Source: Palsa-504 sp963787645
GTDB taxonomy: Bacteria; Actinomycetota; Actinomycetes; Streptosporangiales; Streptosporangiaceae
Reading direction: 5' to 3'
NCBI GenBank assembly: GCA_963787645.1
Contig: CAWBDS010000013.1
Span: 124,001-188,000 of the forward strand
DNA: 64,000 nucleotides
Part shown: positions 37,634 to 48,277 of the stretch, in pieces
Layout of the letters: each line of letters starts with the position of its first letter
Numbering within the stretch: the first letter of the stretch is position 1
Notes under the pieces: model-generated
Told to the model about the DNA's origin: nothing
The model's database searches: none
Seen by the model: the letters and a program-made list of their open reading frames with translations, nothing else
Made by a program: the position numbers and the translations under genes

Positions 37634-39087
37634 TTAAGCCCGCAAACCGGTCAACTCATTTTCGGGCCGCGGCGGCGGCAGGGTGAACGCTGCCGCCGCG
37701 GCCACGGCTAGCGCCACCAGGGCGATCAGCACGCTGGTCCGCAGGCCGGGCAGGAACGAGGCCCGAGCCGAGATCAAGGCGCCGAACACCGCGACCGCCA
37801 GCGTGCCGCCTACCTGCCGGCTCGAGTTCGAGCAGGCCGGCCGCCATTCCGGCCTGGTCGGCCGGGATGGCCTCCAGCAGCACCACGATCACCGACGGCA
37901 CGGCGAAGCCGAGACCGGTACCGGCTAGGGCCAGGGCCACCGAGAGCAGGATCCGGTCCGGCCCGGCGCTCGCCGCCAGCAGGACGACCAAGCCCGCCAC
38001 ACTGGCCGCCAGCCCGGCCTTGATCGCCCGCTGCGGGCCGAACCTGGCCCCCAGCCTGGCCGAGGTCAGGTTCGCCACCGGCAGCAGGGCGGTCATCGGC
38101 AGGAACTCCAGGCCGGCGATGACCGCGGACTGCCCGAGGACCCGCTGGAAGTACAGGCTGAGCACGAAGATGATGCCGTAGAAGGCCACGTTGACCGCGA
38201 ACCCGATCGCCACGCAGACCGTCACCGCCCGGGTCCGGAACAACTCCAGCGGCACCATCGGGTGGGCGGCTCGCCGCTCCGCGACGGCGAACGCGACCAT
38301 CGCCAGCGCGGCCAGCACCAGGCAGCCCAGCACGGCAGGCCGGCCGAAGCCGGTCTCGCCGCCGTCGATGACCCCGAAGGTCAGAGCGGCCAGCGCCGCC
38401 ACCGCGGTGACCTGACCCGCCGGATCCAGCGGCGCCGCGCGCAGCGGCGAGCGCGGGGTCCGGGCCAGCAGCGCGACCGCCACCAGCCCGACCGGCAGGT
38501 TGAGGAAGAAGATCGCCCGCCAGCTCAGCCCGGAGGTCAGCGCGCCGCCGGCCACCGGCCCGCCCGCCATGGCCACGGTGCCGCCGACCGCCCACACCGC
38601 GATCGCCTTGGCCCGCTGGACCGGATTACCGAACGCCTGGCGGACCAGCGCCAGCGAGGCCGGCAGCATGACCGCCGCGGCGCTGCCCTGAATCGCTCGG
38701 CTGCCGATCAGGAGCCCCAGCGTGGGGGCCACGCCGCACGCGGCCGAGGAGGCCAGGAAGGCCGTCAGGCCGATGCCGTAAAGGCGCTTGGCGCCGAACT
38801 CGGTCCGATACCGCGCCCGCCGAGATCAGCAGGGCAGCGAACATCAATGTGTAGGCGTCAATCACCCACTGCAGGCCCGCGGTGGTCCCGCCCAGCGTGT
38901 GCTCGATGCCCGGCAAGGCGACGTTCACGGCCGTGGAGTCCAGGCTCAGCATGAAGAATCCGAGCAGGGCGGTGGTGAGGACGACCATGCTCGGCACGGG
39001 TCGCCGCGGGCCCCCGTTATCCGAGGTGCCCGTACCGTCCCGAGTCGCGGTCACCGCCGTGCGCTGGGCGGCCCCGTCAACGCTCAT
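37634..39087 (-). pseudogene. DHA2-family (EmrB/QacA-like) MFS exporter with two one-base insertions
   Basis: A 14-helix drug:proton antiporter family member. From ATG 39087, with a GGGAGGA site, it reads through the MLSLDSTAVNVALPGIEHTL motif characteristic of DHA2 exporters. An extra base at 38801 shifts the frame after AGAVSDR; FGAKRLYGIG continues one base later. A second extra base near 37822 shifts it after GLL; NSSRQVGGTLAVAVFG then continues to TAA at 37634-37636. Removing both bases gives a full-length protein of about 483 residues. The divergent XRE-family gene is its probable regulator. Confidence 0.85.
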
Positions 39088-39245
39088 CGGAATCCTCCCG
39101 AACCAGAATCTACTGCCCCGATGAGATAAGCCTGCTCCGCCCGAGCCGCTCGTGGCAGGCCAGATCTTCCGGGGTGTGCCGTTCAGGGGTGTGACAGGGC
39201 CCCCCACAGTGTCTCGCGCCGGCGCCGGCCAGGCAGACTGTGATC

Positions 39246-40145
39246 ATGACCACGGAGCAGACCGAGCTCGGCCGGTTCCTGCGGACCCGGCGAGCCGGCG
39301 TGCGGCCCGCCGAAGTGGGCCTGCAGGCCGGCACCGGAACGCGGCGCACGCCCGGCCTGCGACGCGAGGAACTGGCCACCCTGGCCGGCGTGTCCATCGA
39401 CTACTACACCCGCCTGGAACGTGGCAAGGAGACCCGGCCCAGTCCGGCCGTGGTCGACGCCCTGGGCCGCGCGCTGCTGCTGGATGAAGAGGAGCACGAG
39501 TTCCTGCGCAACCTCGCGGCTCAGGCCGCGCGGCGCGCGCCGGTCGCGCCGCCGCCGCCGTCCCGGCAGGTCCGCCCCACCGTACGCCACCTGCTCGAGG
39601 CGATCCGCCCTAATCCGGCCTACGTGCTGAGCCGGACCAACGACCTGCTGGCCGCGAATCCTGGCGGCTGCCAACTGCTGCCCGGCCTGGCCGAATGGCC
39701 CGCCAAGCAGCGCAACACGATTCGCTACACGTTCCTGCACCCCTCGGCCCGAGCCTTGTGGCCGGACTGGGAACAGAAGGCCAGGGGCTGCGTCGCGCAC
39801 CTGCGCGCCGTGGCCGGCGCCGATCCCGACGCCCCCGATCTAGCTTCCATCATCGGCGAGCTGATCGTGAAGAGCCCAGACTTCAGCCGCCTGTGGGACC
39901 GCTACGAGGTCCGGCGGATGGGCGATGGTGAGAAGGTGTTCCGGCATCCGGCGGTGGGCACCATGACCCTGGCCCATGAATCGCTCGAGCTGACTCGGAC
40001 CGACGGTCAGCGCCTGGTCGTGTACATGGCCACCCCGGGCACCTCCGACTATGACGCCATGGTCCTGCTGGACATGGCCGGCTTCGCCGGCGCCGGTGCC
40101 GCCGCCGAAGGCCGCTTCCGTCCGGCGCCCGGCGTGGCCGATTAG
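39246..40145 (+). CDS. XRE-family regulator with MmyB-like ligand domain
   Basis: A 299-residue regulator. Residues 8-80 form a Cro/CI-type helix-turn-helix (GLRREELATLAGVSIDYYTRLERG), followed by the MmyB-like domain (NPAYVLSRTNDLLAANPGG; PDFSRLWDRYEV), a PAS-like fold that binds small fatty ligands. The adjacent GTG 39240 is an alternative start. It is divergent from the DHA2 exporter over a 158-base spacer containing a GGGGTGTG direct repeat (39171 and 39184 regions), a plausible operator. This regulator/exporter pairing is common in actinomycetes. Confidence 0.9.
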   Translation: MTTEQTELGRFLRTRRAGVRPAEVGLQAGTGTRRTPGLRREELATLAGVSIDYYTRLERGKETRPSPAVVDALGRALLLDEEEHEFLRNLAAQAARRAPVAPPPPSRQVRPTVRHLLEAIRPNPAYVLSRTNDLLAANPGGCQLLPGLAEWPAKQRNTIRYTFLHPSARALWPDWEQKARGCVAHLRAVAGADPDAPDLASIIGELIVKSPDFSRLWDRYEVRRMGDGEKVFRHPAVGTMTLAHESLELTRTDGQRLVVYMATPGTSDYDAMVLLDMAGFAGAGAAAEGRFRPAPGVAD

Positions 40146-40162
40146 CATATGGGAATGATGCT

Positions 40163-41134
40163 GTGAGCCGCCGCGCCCGCCTCACCGTGGGCAGTTCGCC
40201 GGTGATCCACATGATGCTGCTGGCCCGCGCGCCCGAGCGTATCTTGGCTCTGCGGCTGGCCATGTCGTCGGTTATCGGGCCGTCGTCGGTCGTGCTGGAC
40301 GCTGGCTGCGGGTCACTGGGCGTGCTCGCGATCATCGCGGCCAGGCTTGGCGCCCGCCGGGTGGTCGCCGTCGATACCAGACCGCTCGACCACGCGCGGG
40401 CGCTGGCCGAGGAGAACGGCGTTGCCGACCGGATCGAGTTTCGCCAGGGCGATCTCGCCGATCTGCCCGCCACCATCGGGAGCTTTGACGTCATCGTCGG
40501 CATGGTCTACCACAACGAGCCGCGCCGCGACCTGGCTCAGCAGCGGCTCATGGCCGGGCTCGCGACCCGCTTCGCCCATCGGGACACGGTATTCATCCCT
40601 AGCGCCGTGCGCTACACCGTCGCGGGCTACGACTCTGCGCGCCCCGATCCGGCCGGAAACACCCTGCCAGACCGCTGGGCCAGCGCCGTCGGCCAGGCCG
40701 AGGCCATCACCGGAATCACCATGGCGGCCATTCGCCCCTTTCCCGGCCCGGATGACTCCACCGTCATGGGCAAGCTCTGGCCGCGGCGCGGTTCCCGAGC
40801 CACCCCGGTTCGCCGGGCGCTGGCCGGTCCTGATCTCACGCTGCTTACCAGCCGCGAGCTGTTCACCGAGATCAGCTACGCCGATCCGGCGACCGCCTCC
40901 GCCTATCCGGCCATCCTCGCCCTCACCGTCACCGCGCCCGGACGACTTGACACGACGATCTGGCGCCAGGACCTCATGTTCGGCGACCTGCTCATCCGGA
41001 GCACCGAGACCACCCACGCGGTCGCCCCGCCCAGCGACGTCCAGCCCGGCGACACCGCGATCCTCGCTACCGGCAGCGGCTGGGGCGATGCCATCCCCAT
41101 GACCGTGCGCCGCGACGGCACCGGACCCCGGTAA
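40163..41134 (+). CDS. Class I SAM-dependent methyltransferase
   Basis: A 323-residue protein with a Rossmann methyltransferase core. Motif I is VLDAGCGSLG, followed by the acidic end of strand 2 (VVAVDT) and motif IV region GSFDVIVGMVYHNEP. A beta-rich C-terminal half (200-320) gives a layout like PRMT or PrmA-type enzymes, but the double-E loop of protein arginine methyltransferases is not evident. GTG 40163 is 17 bases after the XRE stop, so the two are probably co-transcribed. Substrate is unknown. Confidence 0.8.
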   Translation: MSRRARLTVGSSPVIHMMLLARAPERILALRLAMSSVIGPSSVVLDAGCGSLGVLAIIAARLGARRVVAVDTRPLDHARALAEENGVADRIEFRQGDLADLPATIGSFDVIVGMVYHNEPRRDLAQQRLMAGLATRFAHRDTVFIPSAVRYTVAGYDSARPDPAGNTLPDRWASAVGQAEAITGITMAAIRPFPGPDDSTVMGKLWPRRGSRATPVRRALAGPDLTLLTSRELFTEISYADPATASAYPAILALTVTAPGRLDTTIWRQDLMFGDLLIRSTETTHAVAPPSDVQPGDTAILATGSGWGDAIPMTVRRDGTGPR

Positions 41135-41164
41135 CGAGGCCGCAGCCCGAGGACGCAGCGGGCG

Positions 41165-42487
41165 TCAGCCGTCAGCAGTCTCGATCTGACTGCGGCCCTC
41201 GAGCAGAGCCTGCAGGGCATAGGCCACCAGGCCCTTTTGCTCGTCAGTGGCGCTGGGGCCGAAAAATGCGTCGGCCAGCAGCGCGGGATCCTCGTCGGCG
41301 GGATCAGCGAGGTTCTCGAGCAGCACGGAGACTAGCCGGTGCCGTAGCTGATCCAGGTTGGGCACTCGCAGGCTGATCCCCTTGTCGTACCCGTGCACCT
41401 CGAATACGTGACCGCGCCACAGGATTCCCTTGAGCTTATTGAAATCGACATCGGTCAGTTCCAGGCCCAGGACGGCAGCGGCCGGCTCGATCTTCAGCCG
41501 CAGGCTCTCGAAGGTGGGCTCCACCACCGTGGGGGACGATTCGAATGCGGTCACGATGAGCTCGGGAACGATCCACATGGCCTGCCGTTCGGTGGGCAGA
41601 CGCAGGCCGCGCCGCCGAAGTTGACGCTCCACCAGGACGGTGGGCGTGGAAGTCGTGGCCGGCGCGGCGCCGGGTGAGCGACCCTGGCCATCGACATCCG
41701 CTCGGACCGCTAGCTCGTGATCGTATTCTCCGGGCCGCTCCATGACGCTGTCGCTCAAGGCCCTGAGCAATTCGGCAAACGTGGTAAAACCGAAATTCCG
41801 CTCATCGAAAGCTGGGTCAAGCCGCTTGACCAGCGGGCGAACCGCGGCCTTGAGCGCCCACGATTCGCCACGGCCGGCGGCCAGCATACGCACCGCTTTG
41901 GTCACCAGGTCGGCTGCGTCCTCTAGCGGTGCCGGCTCCTGGGCGGTCTTATCGGCCTCGACGGCAGCCGGTGATGCGCTGGCGGCGGCCAGATCACGGT
42001 AGAAGCGGAACTCATCGCAGGCGAACTTGTAGCTGCTCGCCGTGCGAGTCGATCCGATACCGATGAAAAAGCGGCCGTGTCTACGGCATTGCTGGGCCAG
42101 CGACGTGTAGTCGCTGTCCGAAGCGACGATCACAACATGCGAAAGATAAGGGTGGCGCTGCAGGTCCTCGGCAACATCGAGGACCAGCCGAATATCCGCG
42201 CCGTTCTTGGAACCCGTCAACGGGAAGAGCTGCACCAAATCCACCGCGTGAGCCTGCAGTTCATCGCGGTAGCGGCCGTAATACTGCCAGTTGCAGTACG
42301 CGCGGTGCACCACGATGCGCCCGAACGTCGCCGCGTATTCGACTACCGGGTCGATATCGACCAGCGGTTCCTGCGGCCGATACCATCCCGCCCGGTAGGA
42401 ACCCGGTCCACCCATATCGTCCATCAAGCTAGCGTGGACGTTCTCAAAATCCCAGTAGACGGCTACTGCCGCATCAGACTCGGCCAT
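41165..42487 (-). CDS. NYN-domain ribonuclease-like protein with two LOTUS-like domains
   Basis: The N-terminal 150 residues are a NYN (LabA/PIN-like) nuclease fold: Asp13 in YWDFEN, Asp98 in GADIRLVLD and the ASDSDY pair at 124 and 126 form the acidic metal site. The remainder has two OST-HTH/LOTUS-like winged helices, about 185-260 and 285-375 (FTTFAELLRAL; LTDVDFNKLKGILW). The combination suggests RNA binding and cleavage, known from LabA/MARF1-like proteins. Two start ATGs adjoin; AAGGAG is 5 bases from ATG 42487 but only 2 from ATG 42490, so the former is chosen. It is convergent with the methyltransferase. Confidence 0.85.
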   Translation of the reverse strand: MAESDAAVAVYWDFENVHASLMDDMGGPGSYRAGWYRPQEPLVDIDPVVEYAATFGRIVVHRAYCNWQYYGRYRDELQAHAVDLVQLFPLTGSKNGADIRLVLDVAEDLQRHPYLSHVVIVASDSDYTSLAQQCRRHGRFFIGIGSTRTASSYKFACDEFRFYRDLAAASASPAAVEADKTAQEPAPLEDAADLVTKAVRMLAAGRGESWALKAAVRPLVKRLDPAFDERNFGFTTFAELLRALSDSVMERPGEYDHELAVRADVDGQGRSPGAAPATTSTPTVLVERQLRRRGLRLPTERQAMWIVPELIVTAFESSPTVVEPTFESLRLKIEPAAAVLGLELTDVDFNKLKGILWRGHVFEVHGYDKGISLRVPNLDQLRHRLVSVLLENLADPADEDPALLADAFFGPSATDEQKGLVAYALQALLEGRSQIETADG

Positions 42488-42663
42488 CATGACTCCTTAG
42501 CAAGGGCAGAATCACGCTACCGCCCGAGATCACCGTACCGTCCGGTAGATCGCGCCGCGCCGCAAGGGGAGGCTGACATGGGCTGCTGGTTGACCTGCCC
42601 GCCGGCCGGCCGACCGTCCCCACGACTGGCCGAGCGCAGGTACCGGACAATCCGGACCGCACC

Positions 42664-43815
42664 TCAGCCGCCCGACTCTGGATATTCCATTTCCGGATTA
42701 TCCAGCGCCTCGCGGACGGCCCGGTGGATCCGGGTCCGGAACGCTCCTATCTGGTCCGGCCGCCGCACCGGGTGGACCGCGTTGCTCAGCAGGACCACCG
42801 CGACCCCGAGCTCCGCAGCGATCAGCAGCGAGGTGCCGGTGAAGCCGGTATGCCAGATCGTCCCGGCTGGCCAGCGGCCCCAGGGTTCGGGGTTCAGCCG
42901 CCAGCCGAGTACGCGCGCCTCGGCGTCCTCGCCCGCCCGGCGGGCGGTCATGAGCGCCAGCGTCTCGGCGCGCAGTACCGGGTGCCGGTCCGGCGTGAGC
43001 AGCGCGCTCGCGTACCGCCCCAGGTCCTCGACCGTGCCGAACAGCCCGGCGTGCCCGCTGATCCCGCCCAGCGCGAACGCGTTGCCGTCGTGTACCTGGC
43101 CCCAGATCACGCCCGTCCCGGACCGCTGATCGCCGTCGGCCTCGGTAGCCGCGATCCGGACCAGCGGGACTCGTGGCAGGTACCCGGTCGAGGACATGCC
43201 GAGCGGCCCGAATACCTCACGCGCGGCCAGGTCGGCCAGCGGCTCGCCGGCGCATTCCTCCACCGCCCAGCCGAGCAGCATGAAACCCAGGTCGCTGTAG
43301 CTGACCTGCCCGGGTACCGCGTCGGCCAGCTCCGCGATGACCGCCCGCCGGATCTCGGCCGGGTCGGCGCAGGCCTCGTAGTAGGGCCGGTGCGGCACCA
43401 GCCCGGCCACGTGCAGCAGGCACTGGCTGATGGTGACCGGTGACCGCGGCGCGCCGGGCAGCCAGCGGGCCACCGGATCGTCGATGCTCCACCGGCCGCG
43501 CTGGTGCAGCAGCAGGACCAGCGGCAGCGTGGCCACTACCTTGGTCAGTGAGGCCAGGTCGAACACCGTGCCGACGTCGGCCCGAACCGCCTCCGGGAAG
43601 CCGGGGAAGGCCGGGAAACCCGGCAAACCCAGCTTGGCCCAGCCACCCGCCGCCGTATACGGGCTGCCCGTCGAGGTGCAAACCCGCACCACCAGCGCGG
43701 GCGGGAAGCCCCCGGCCAGCTGACCCAGCAGCACCCGCGACACCGCCGGGTACCCGTCGGCCGGATGGCCGGCCAGGGCCTGATAGCTGGCCGTCAGCCG
43801 CGGCGGCGGCGTCAC
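42664..43815 (-). CDS. Beta-lactamase/penicillin-binding-protein-like serine hydrolase
   Basis: A class C beta-lactamase-like hydrolase of 383 residues. The nucleophile motif ASLTKV (SxxK) is near residue 95, YSDLGF takes the place of the usual YxN, and WHTGFTGT is the third (KTG-like) motif. There is no signal peptide, so it is probably cytosolic, like esterase or AmpH-type members. GTG 43815 overlaps the stop of the GNAT segment upstream (GTGA). The frame is in fact open from 45357 to 42664, so uncorrected gene calling would give one 897-codon protein. It is the last gene of the peptide ABC operon, which suggests work on imported peptides or muropeptides; that is inference. Confidence 0.85.
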   Translation of the reverse strand: MTPPPRLTASYQALAGHPADGYPAVSRVLLGQLAGGFPPALVVRVCTSTGSPYTAAGGWAKLGLPGFPAFPGFPEAVRADVGTVFDLASLTKVVATLPLVLLLHQRGRWSIDDPVARWLPGAPRSPVTISQCLLHVAGLVPHRPYYEACADPAEIRRAVIAELADAVPGQVSYSDLGFMLLGWAVEECAGEPLADLAAREVFGPLGMSSTGYLPRVPLVRIAATEADGDQRSGTGVIWGQVHDGNAFALGGISGHAGLFGTVEDLGRYASALLTPDRHPVLRAETLALMTARRAGEDAEARVLGWRLNPEPWGRWPAGTIWHTGFTGTSLLIAAELGVAVVLLSNAVHPVRRPDQIGAFRTRIHRAVREALDNPEMEYPESGG

Positions 43816-45353
43816 GACAAGACCTTGACCAGCCGGACCTCGGTCGCCTGGTACTCCGGCTCTACCCGCGTGCTGCCGTCTGGCGCGTACCCGGCCTTCG
43901 CGTACAGCCGCCGGGCCCGCTCGTTGGCCTCGAAGACGTGCAGTGAGAACCGTGTCCGAGCCATGCTCGCGCAGCCGCTGCTCCGCGTGGCCGAGCAGCG
44001 CCCGGCCGGTGCCCTGGCCGGCCTGCGCGGGGTGTACGTACAGCCCGAACACGTAGCCGCCCGGCTCCGCGGCCCTGGTTCCGTAGCGGACGAAGCCGGT
44101 CACCTGGCCGTCCCGGACGGCGACATCGGTCTGGCCCTCGGCGTGCCCGTCGATCAGGCCGGCCAGCCAGCCGGCCGTCTGGTCCTGGTCCAGGGCCGCG
44201 AGTACCGCCGCGGGCACCACTCCCGGGTAGGCCTGCCGCCAGGCGGCCACAAACACCTCGGCCATGGCCCCGGCGTCCGCCACCTCCGCCGCCCGGATCT
44301 CACCCCCGGCGTCAACCGCGGCCGGGTCGCCACCGCCAGGCTCCAGGACCTCACCGCCAGGCTCCAGGACCTCACCGGCGCGGAAGCAGGCCGCCTCGTG
44401 CTCCGGGACGACCACCGCCAGCGGCGGGTCCTCGGTCCGGCACCGGCCGATGCTGATCGGGCACCGGGGCAGGTAGGGGCAGCCGGTCCCGCTGTCCACC
44501 AGAGCCAGAGCCGGAGCGAGAGCCGGAACACCATCCGCCAGCTCGGCGACCGGCTCATCGGGGGCGTCGGCCAGCAGGCTACCGTCGGGCCGCGGGGACG
44601 GTACCGCGGCCAGCAGCGCGCGGGTGTACGGGTGCAGCGGTGCCGACAGCACCCCCTCCCAGGGCCCGCGCTCGGTGAACCGGCCCTGGTACATGACTCC
44701 GATCTGGTCGCTGAGCTGCCGGATCACCGCCATGTCATGGCTGATGAACAGATAGGACAACGACAGCTCTGAGCGCAGCCGGGCCAGCAGGTTCACGATC
44801 CCGGCCCGGACCGAAACGTCCAGCGCCGACGTGGGCTCGTCCAGGATCAGGACCTGCGGTTCGGCGGCCAGCGCCCGGGCGATGGCCACCCGCTGGGCTT
44901 GGCCGCCGGACATTTCGTGCGGCAGCAGGCCGGCGAACTGCGGGCCGAGCGACACCATGTCCAGCAGCTCGGTCACCCGCGCCGAGGCCTGACCGCGGCC
45001 AGGCACCCGCCGGTGCACCAGCAGCACCTCGGTCAGCGCGCGGCCCGCGGTCAGCCGCGGGTTCAGCGAGGAGAACGGATCCTGCGAGACCAGCTGCAGC
45101 CGCCGGGCCAGCTCGGGCCGCGGGTAGCCGGCCAGCGGCCGGCCCAGGACCGTGACGCTTCCCGCCGTCGGCCGCTCCAGCCCCACCAGCAGCCGGGCCA
45201 GGGTCGACTTGCCGCAGCCGCTCTCCCCGACCACGCCCAGGCAGCTGCCCTCGGCCAGGCTCAGCGACACCCCGGCCAGGGCGGCCTTCGAACCGCCCGA
45301 GCCGGCCGACGGATACACCTTGACCAGCCCGTCCGCCGACAGCACGGCCCCGG

Positions 45354-45357
<4 letters not shown>
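43812..45357 (-). CDS. DppF/OppF-type ABC ATPase running in frame into a GNAT domain
   Basis: Residues 1-330 are a complete oligopeptide-importer ATPase: Walker A GESGCGKS, Q loop VSQDPFSSLNP, signature MSGGQAQR, Walker B VLILDEPTSALD, and the oligopeptide-type C-terminal CPYLPRCPISIGRC cysteine cluster. Without a stop the frame passes two copies of GEVLEPG, coded by a 21-base tandem repeat, into a GNAT N-acetyltransferase (AMAEVFVAAWRQAYPGVVP; YVHPAQAGQGTGRALL, the acetyl-CoA loop). The last GNAT strand is one frame off after an indel near 43944 (LHVFEANERARRLYAKAGY) and ends at TGA 43812-43814. GTG 45357 overlaps the preceding ATPase stop. Whether fusion is real or due to a lost stop at the repeat is open. 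Confidence 0.8.
44331..44372. repeat. 21-base perfect tandem duplication at the ATPase-GNAT junction
   Basis: CACCGCCAGGCTCCAGGACC plus T occurs at 44331-44351 and again at 44352-44372. On the coding (minus) strand it encodes the repeated GEVLEPG linker. Being 21 bases, it keeps the frame. It marks exactly where the ATPase homology ends and the acetyltransferase begins. Confidence 0.9.
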
Positions 45358-46345
<988 letters not shown>

Positions 46346-46349
<4 letters not shown>

Positions 46350-47230
46350 GAACCCGCGGGATCCAAGGCATCGCGGAGCCCGTCCCCGGTCAGCGTGAAG
46401 CCCAACACCAGCAGCACCACCGCCACCGCCGGGAAAGCCAGGTTCCACCAGGAGATGCCTGCGATGTTGGTGCCCTCGCTGACCATCAGCCCGAGGGTCG
46501 CCGCGGGCGGCGGCGGCCCCAGACCGAGGAAGTCCAGGCTGGCCTCGATCAGCACCGCCCAGCCGAGCGCCAGCGTGACCTGGACGGCCAGGATCCCGCT
46601 CACCCCGGGCAGCACGTGGCGGAACAAGATCCGCGACCGGGAGAAGCCCAGCACCCGGGCGGCCTTCACGTAGTCGGCCTGCCGGATGGTGAGCACCGGA
46701 CCGCGCACCACCCGGATGAAGATCGGCGTGTAGCTGATCCCGACCGCGATGGCCGTGTTCTGCCAGCCGGGTCCCAGCCCGCTGACGATGGCCAGCGCCA
46801 GCAGCACGGACGGCACGGCGAAGATCAGGTCGGCCAGGCTGGTGACGATCCACGACACCGCGCCGCCGAAGTACCCCGCGGCCACGCCGCCCAGCGTGCC
46901 CACCACCGCGCAGATCGCCACGGCCAGCAGCGCGGTCTGCAGCGAGAGCACGGTGCCCGACATCACCCGGCTCAGCACGTCCCGGCCGAACTGATCGGTG
47001 CCGAACAGGTGCGCCGCCGACGGGCCGTGCAGCGTGACCAGCGGGTTCTGCGCGTCCGGCGGATCCGGTGCCAACCCGATAGCCGATACCAGCCCGGCCA
47101 GGACCATGATGGCCAAGATGATCAGCCCGGTCCGGCCGCTCGGCTGCTGCCACAGCCGCCTGGCCAGCCCCGGGCGGCCGGCCTCGACAAGCGCCGGCAG
47201 CGCATGGTCGGTCTGCGCGAGCCCGGCCAT
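46346..47230 (-). CDS. DppC/OppC-type peptide ABC permease
   Basis: Second membrane subunit, 294 residues with five to six helices. The N-terminal OppC domain (LIILAIMVLAGLVSAIGLAPDPPD) and the HLFGTDQFGRDVLSR motif are diagnostic for DppC/OppC proteins. An EAA loop is present (YVKAARVLGFSRSRILFRHV). ATG 47230 overlaps the DppB-type stop (ATGA), and its own stop overlaps the next ATPase gene. Confidence 0.94.
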
Positions 47231-48261
47231 CAGGACCGCAGCCGGGGGTCGACGACCGCGTACAGCAGGTCGGTGAGCAGGTTGACGGTGACGAAGCCCA
47301 GCGCGAACACCAGCGTGACGCCCTGGGCCACCGCGTAGTCGGACTCCGTCACCGACATCAGCAGCAGCCGTCCCAGGCCGGGCAGCACGAAGATCTGCTC
47401 CACCACCACGGTCCCGCCCAGCAGGTAGCCGAACTGGATCCCGGACATGGTCAGGATCGGGATCAGCGCGTTGCGCAGTACGTGCTTGACGATCACCAGG
47501 CGATGGGCCAGGCCGCGGCCCCGGGCGGCGCGGACGTAACCCTGGCGCGCCACGTCCAGCATCGCGCCCCGGGTGGTCCGCAAGATCGCGGCCCCGATAC
47601 CGAGCCCGAGGGTCAGCGCGGGCCAGAAGATCTGCTGGATGTTGAGCCACGGATCGGATCCCAGGCTCGCGAACCCCTCCGAGGACGGGAAGTAGTGGAA
47701 CACCGAGGCCAGCAAGGCCACCAGGCCGGCGCCGATGACGAAGCTCGGTACGCCCAGCCCGGCCAGGGCGACCAGCCGGGCGCCGCGGTCGGCCAGCCGG
47801 CCGGGCGCCGCCGCGGCCAGCACGCCGAAGCCCACCCCGATGATCAGCCCGATCAGCATGGCCACGACGGCCAGTTCCAGCGTGACCGGCAGCGCGGCGC
47901 CGATCAGCGAGGCCACGCTGCGCCCGCTCTGCTCGGACACGCCCAGGTTGCCCTGCAGCAGGTCGCCCGCCCACTGGCCGAACTGCTGGGGGAGCGGCTT
48001 GCCGATCCCGTAGAAGTGCTCGAGGTCGGCGTACTGGGCCTTGGTCAGCAGGCCCGCGTTGACCCCGAGGCTGGACGTGATCTGGTTGCCCGGCAGCAGC
48101 CGCAGCACGATGAACACGACCACGGCCACGCCGACCAGCGTGATGATCGCCTTGGCCAGGCGCCCCGCGATGCGCAGCGCCAGAACCCGGCCGCGGCCGG
48201 CCCCCAAGCTCACGCCGAGGCGCCCGGCCCAGGGCCGGGCGCCTGCGTCTTCAACCGTCAT
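47230..48261 (-). CDS. DppB/OppB-type peptide ABC permease
   Basis: First membrane subunit, 343 residues, six helices. Typical are the first helix followed by RLLPGNQITSSLG, the QFGQWAGDLLQGNLGVS loop and the EAA region (YVRAARGRGLAHRLVIVKHVL). ATG 48261 follows GGAGG by 4 bases; the open frame extends to 48366 but runs into the end of the binding-protein gene. It follows the binding-protein stop by 16 bases. Confidence 0.94.
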   Translation of the reverse strand: MTVEDAGARPWAGRLGVSLGAGRGRVLALRIAGRLAKAIITLVGVAVVVFIVLRLLPGNQITSSLGVNAGLLTKAQYADLEHFYGIGKPLPQQFGQWAGDLLQGNLGVSEQSGRSVASLIGAALPVTLELAVVAMLIGLIIGVGFGVLAAAAPGRLADRGARLVALAGLGVPSFVIGAGLVALLASVFHYFPSSEGFASLGSDPWLNIQQIFWPALTLGLGIGAAILRTTRGAMLDVARQGYVRAARGRGLAHRLVIVKHVLRNALIPILTMSGIQFGYLLGGTVVVEQIFVLPGLGRLLLMSVTESDYAVAQGVTLVFALGFVTVNLLTDLLYAVVDPRLRS

Positions 48262-48277
48262 GACCCTCCGGCGCAGA

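Noticed and set aside
46374..47974. Extended N-termini of the DppC-type and DppD-type genes beyond their ATGA-coupled starts
   Set aside because: The added residues are shadows of the preceding operon gene; starts at 47230 and 46349 overlap stops as expected.
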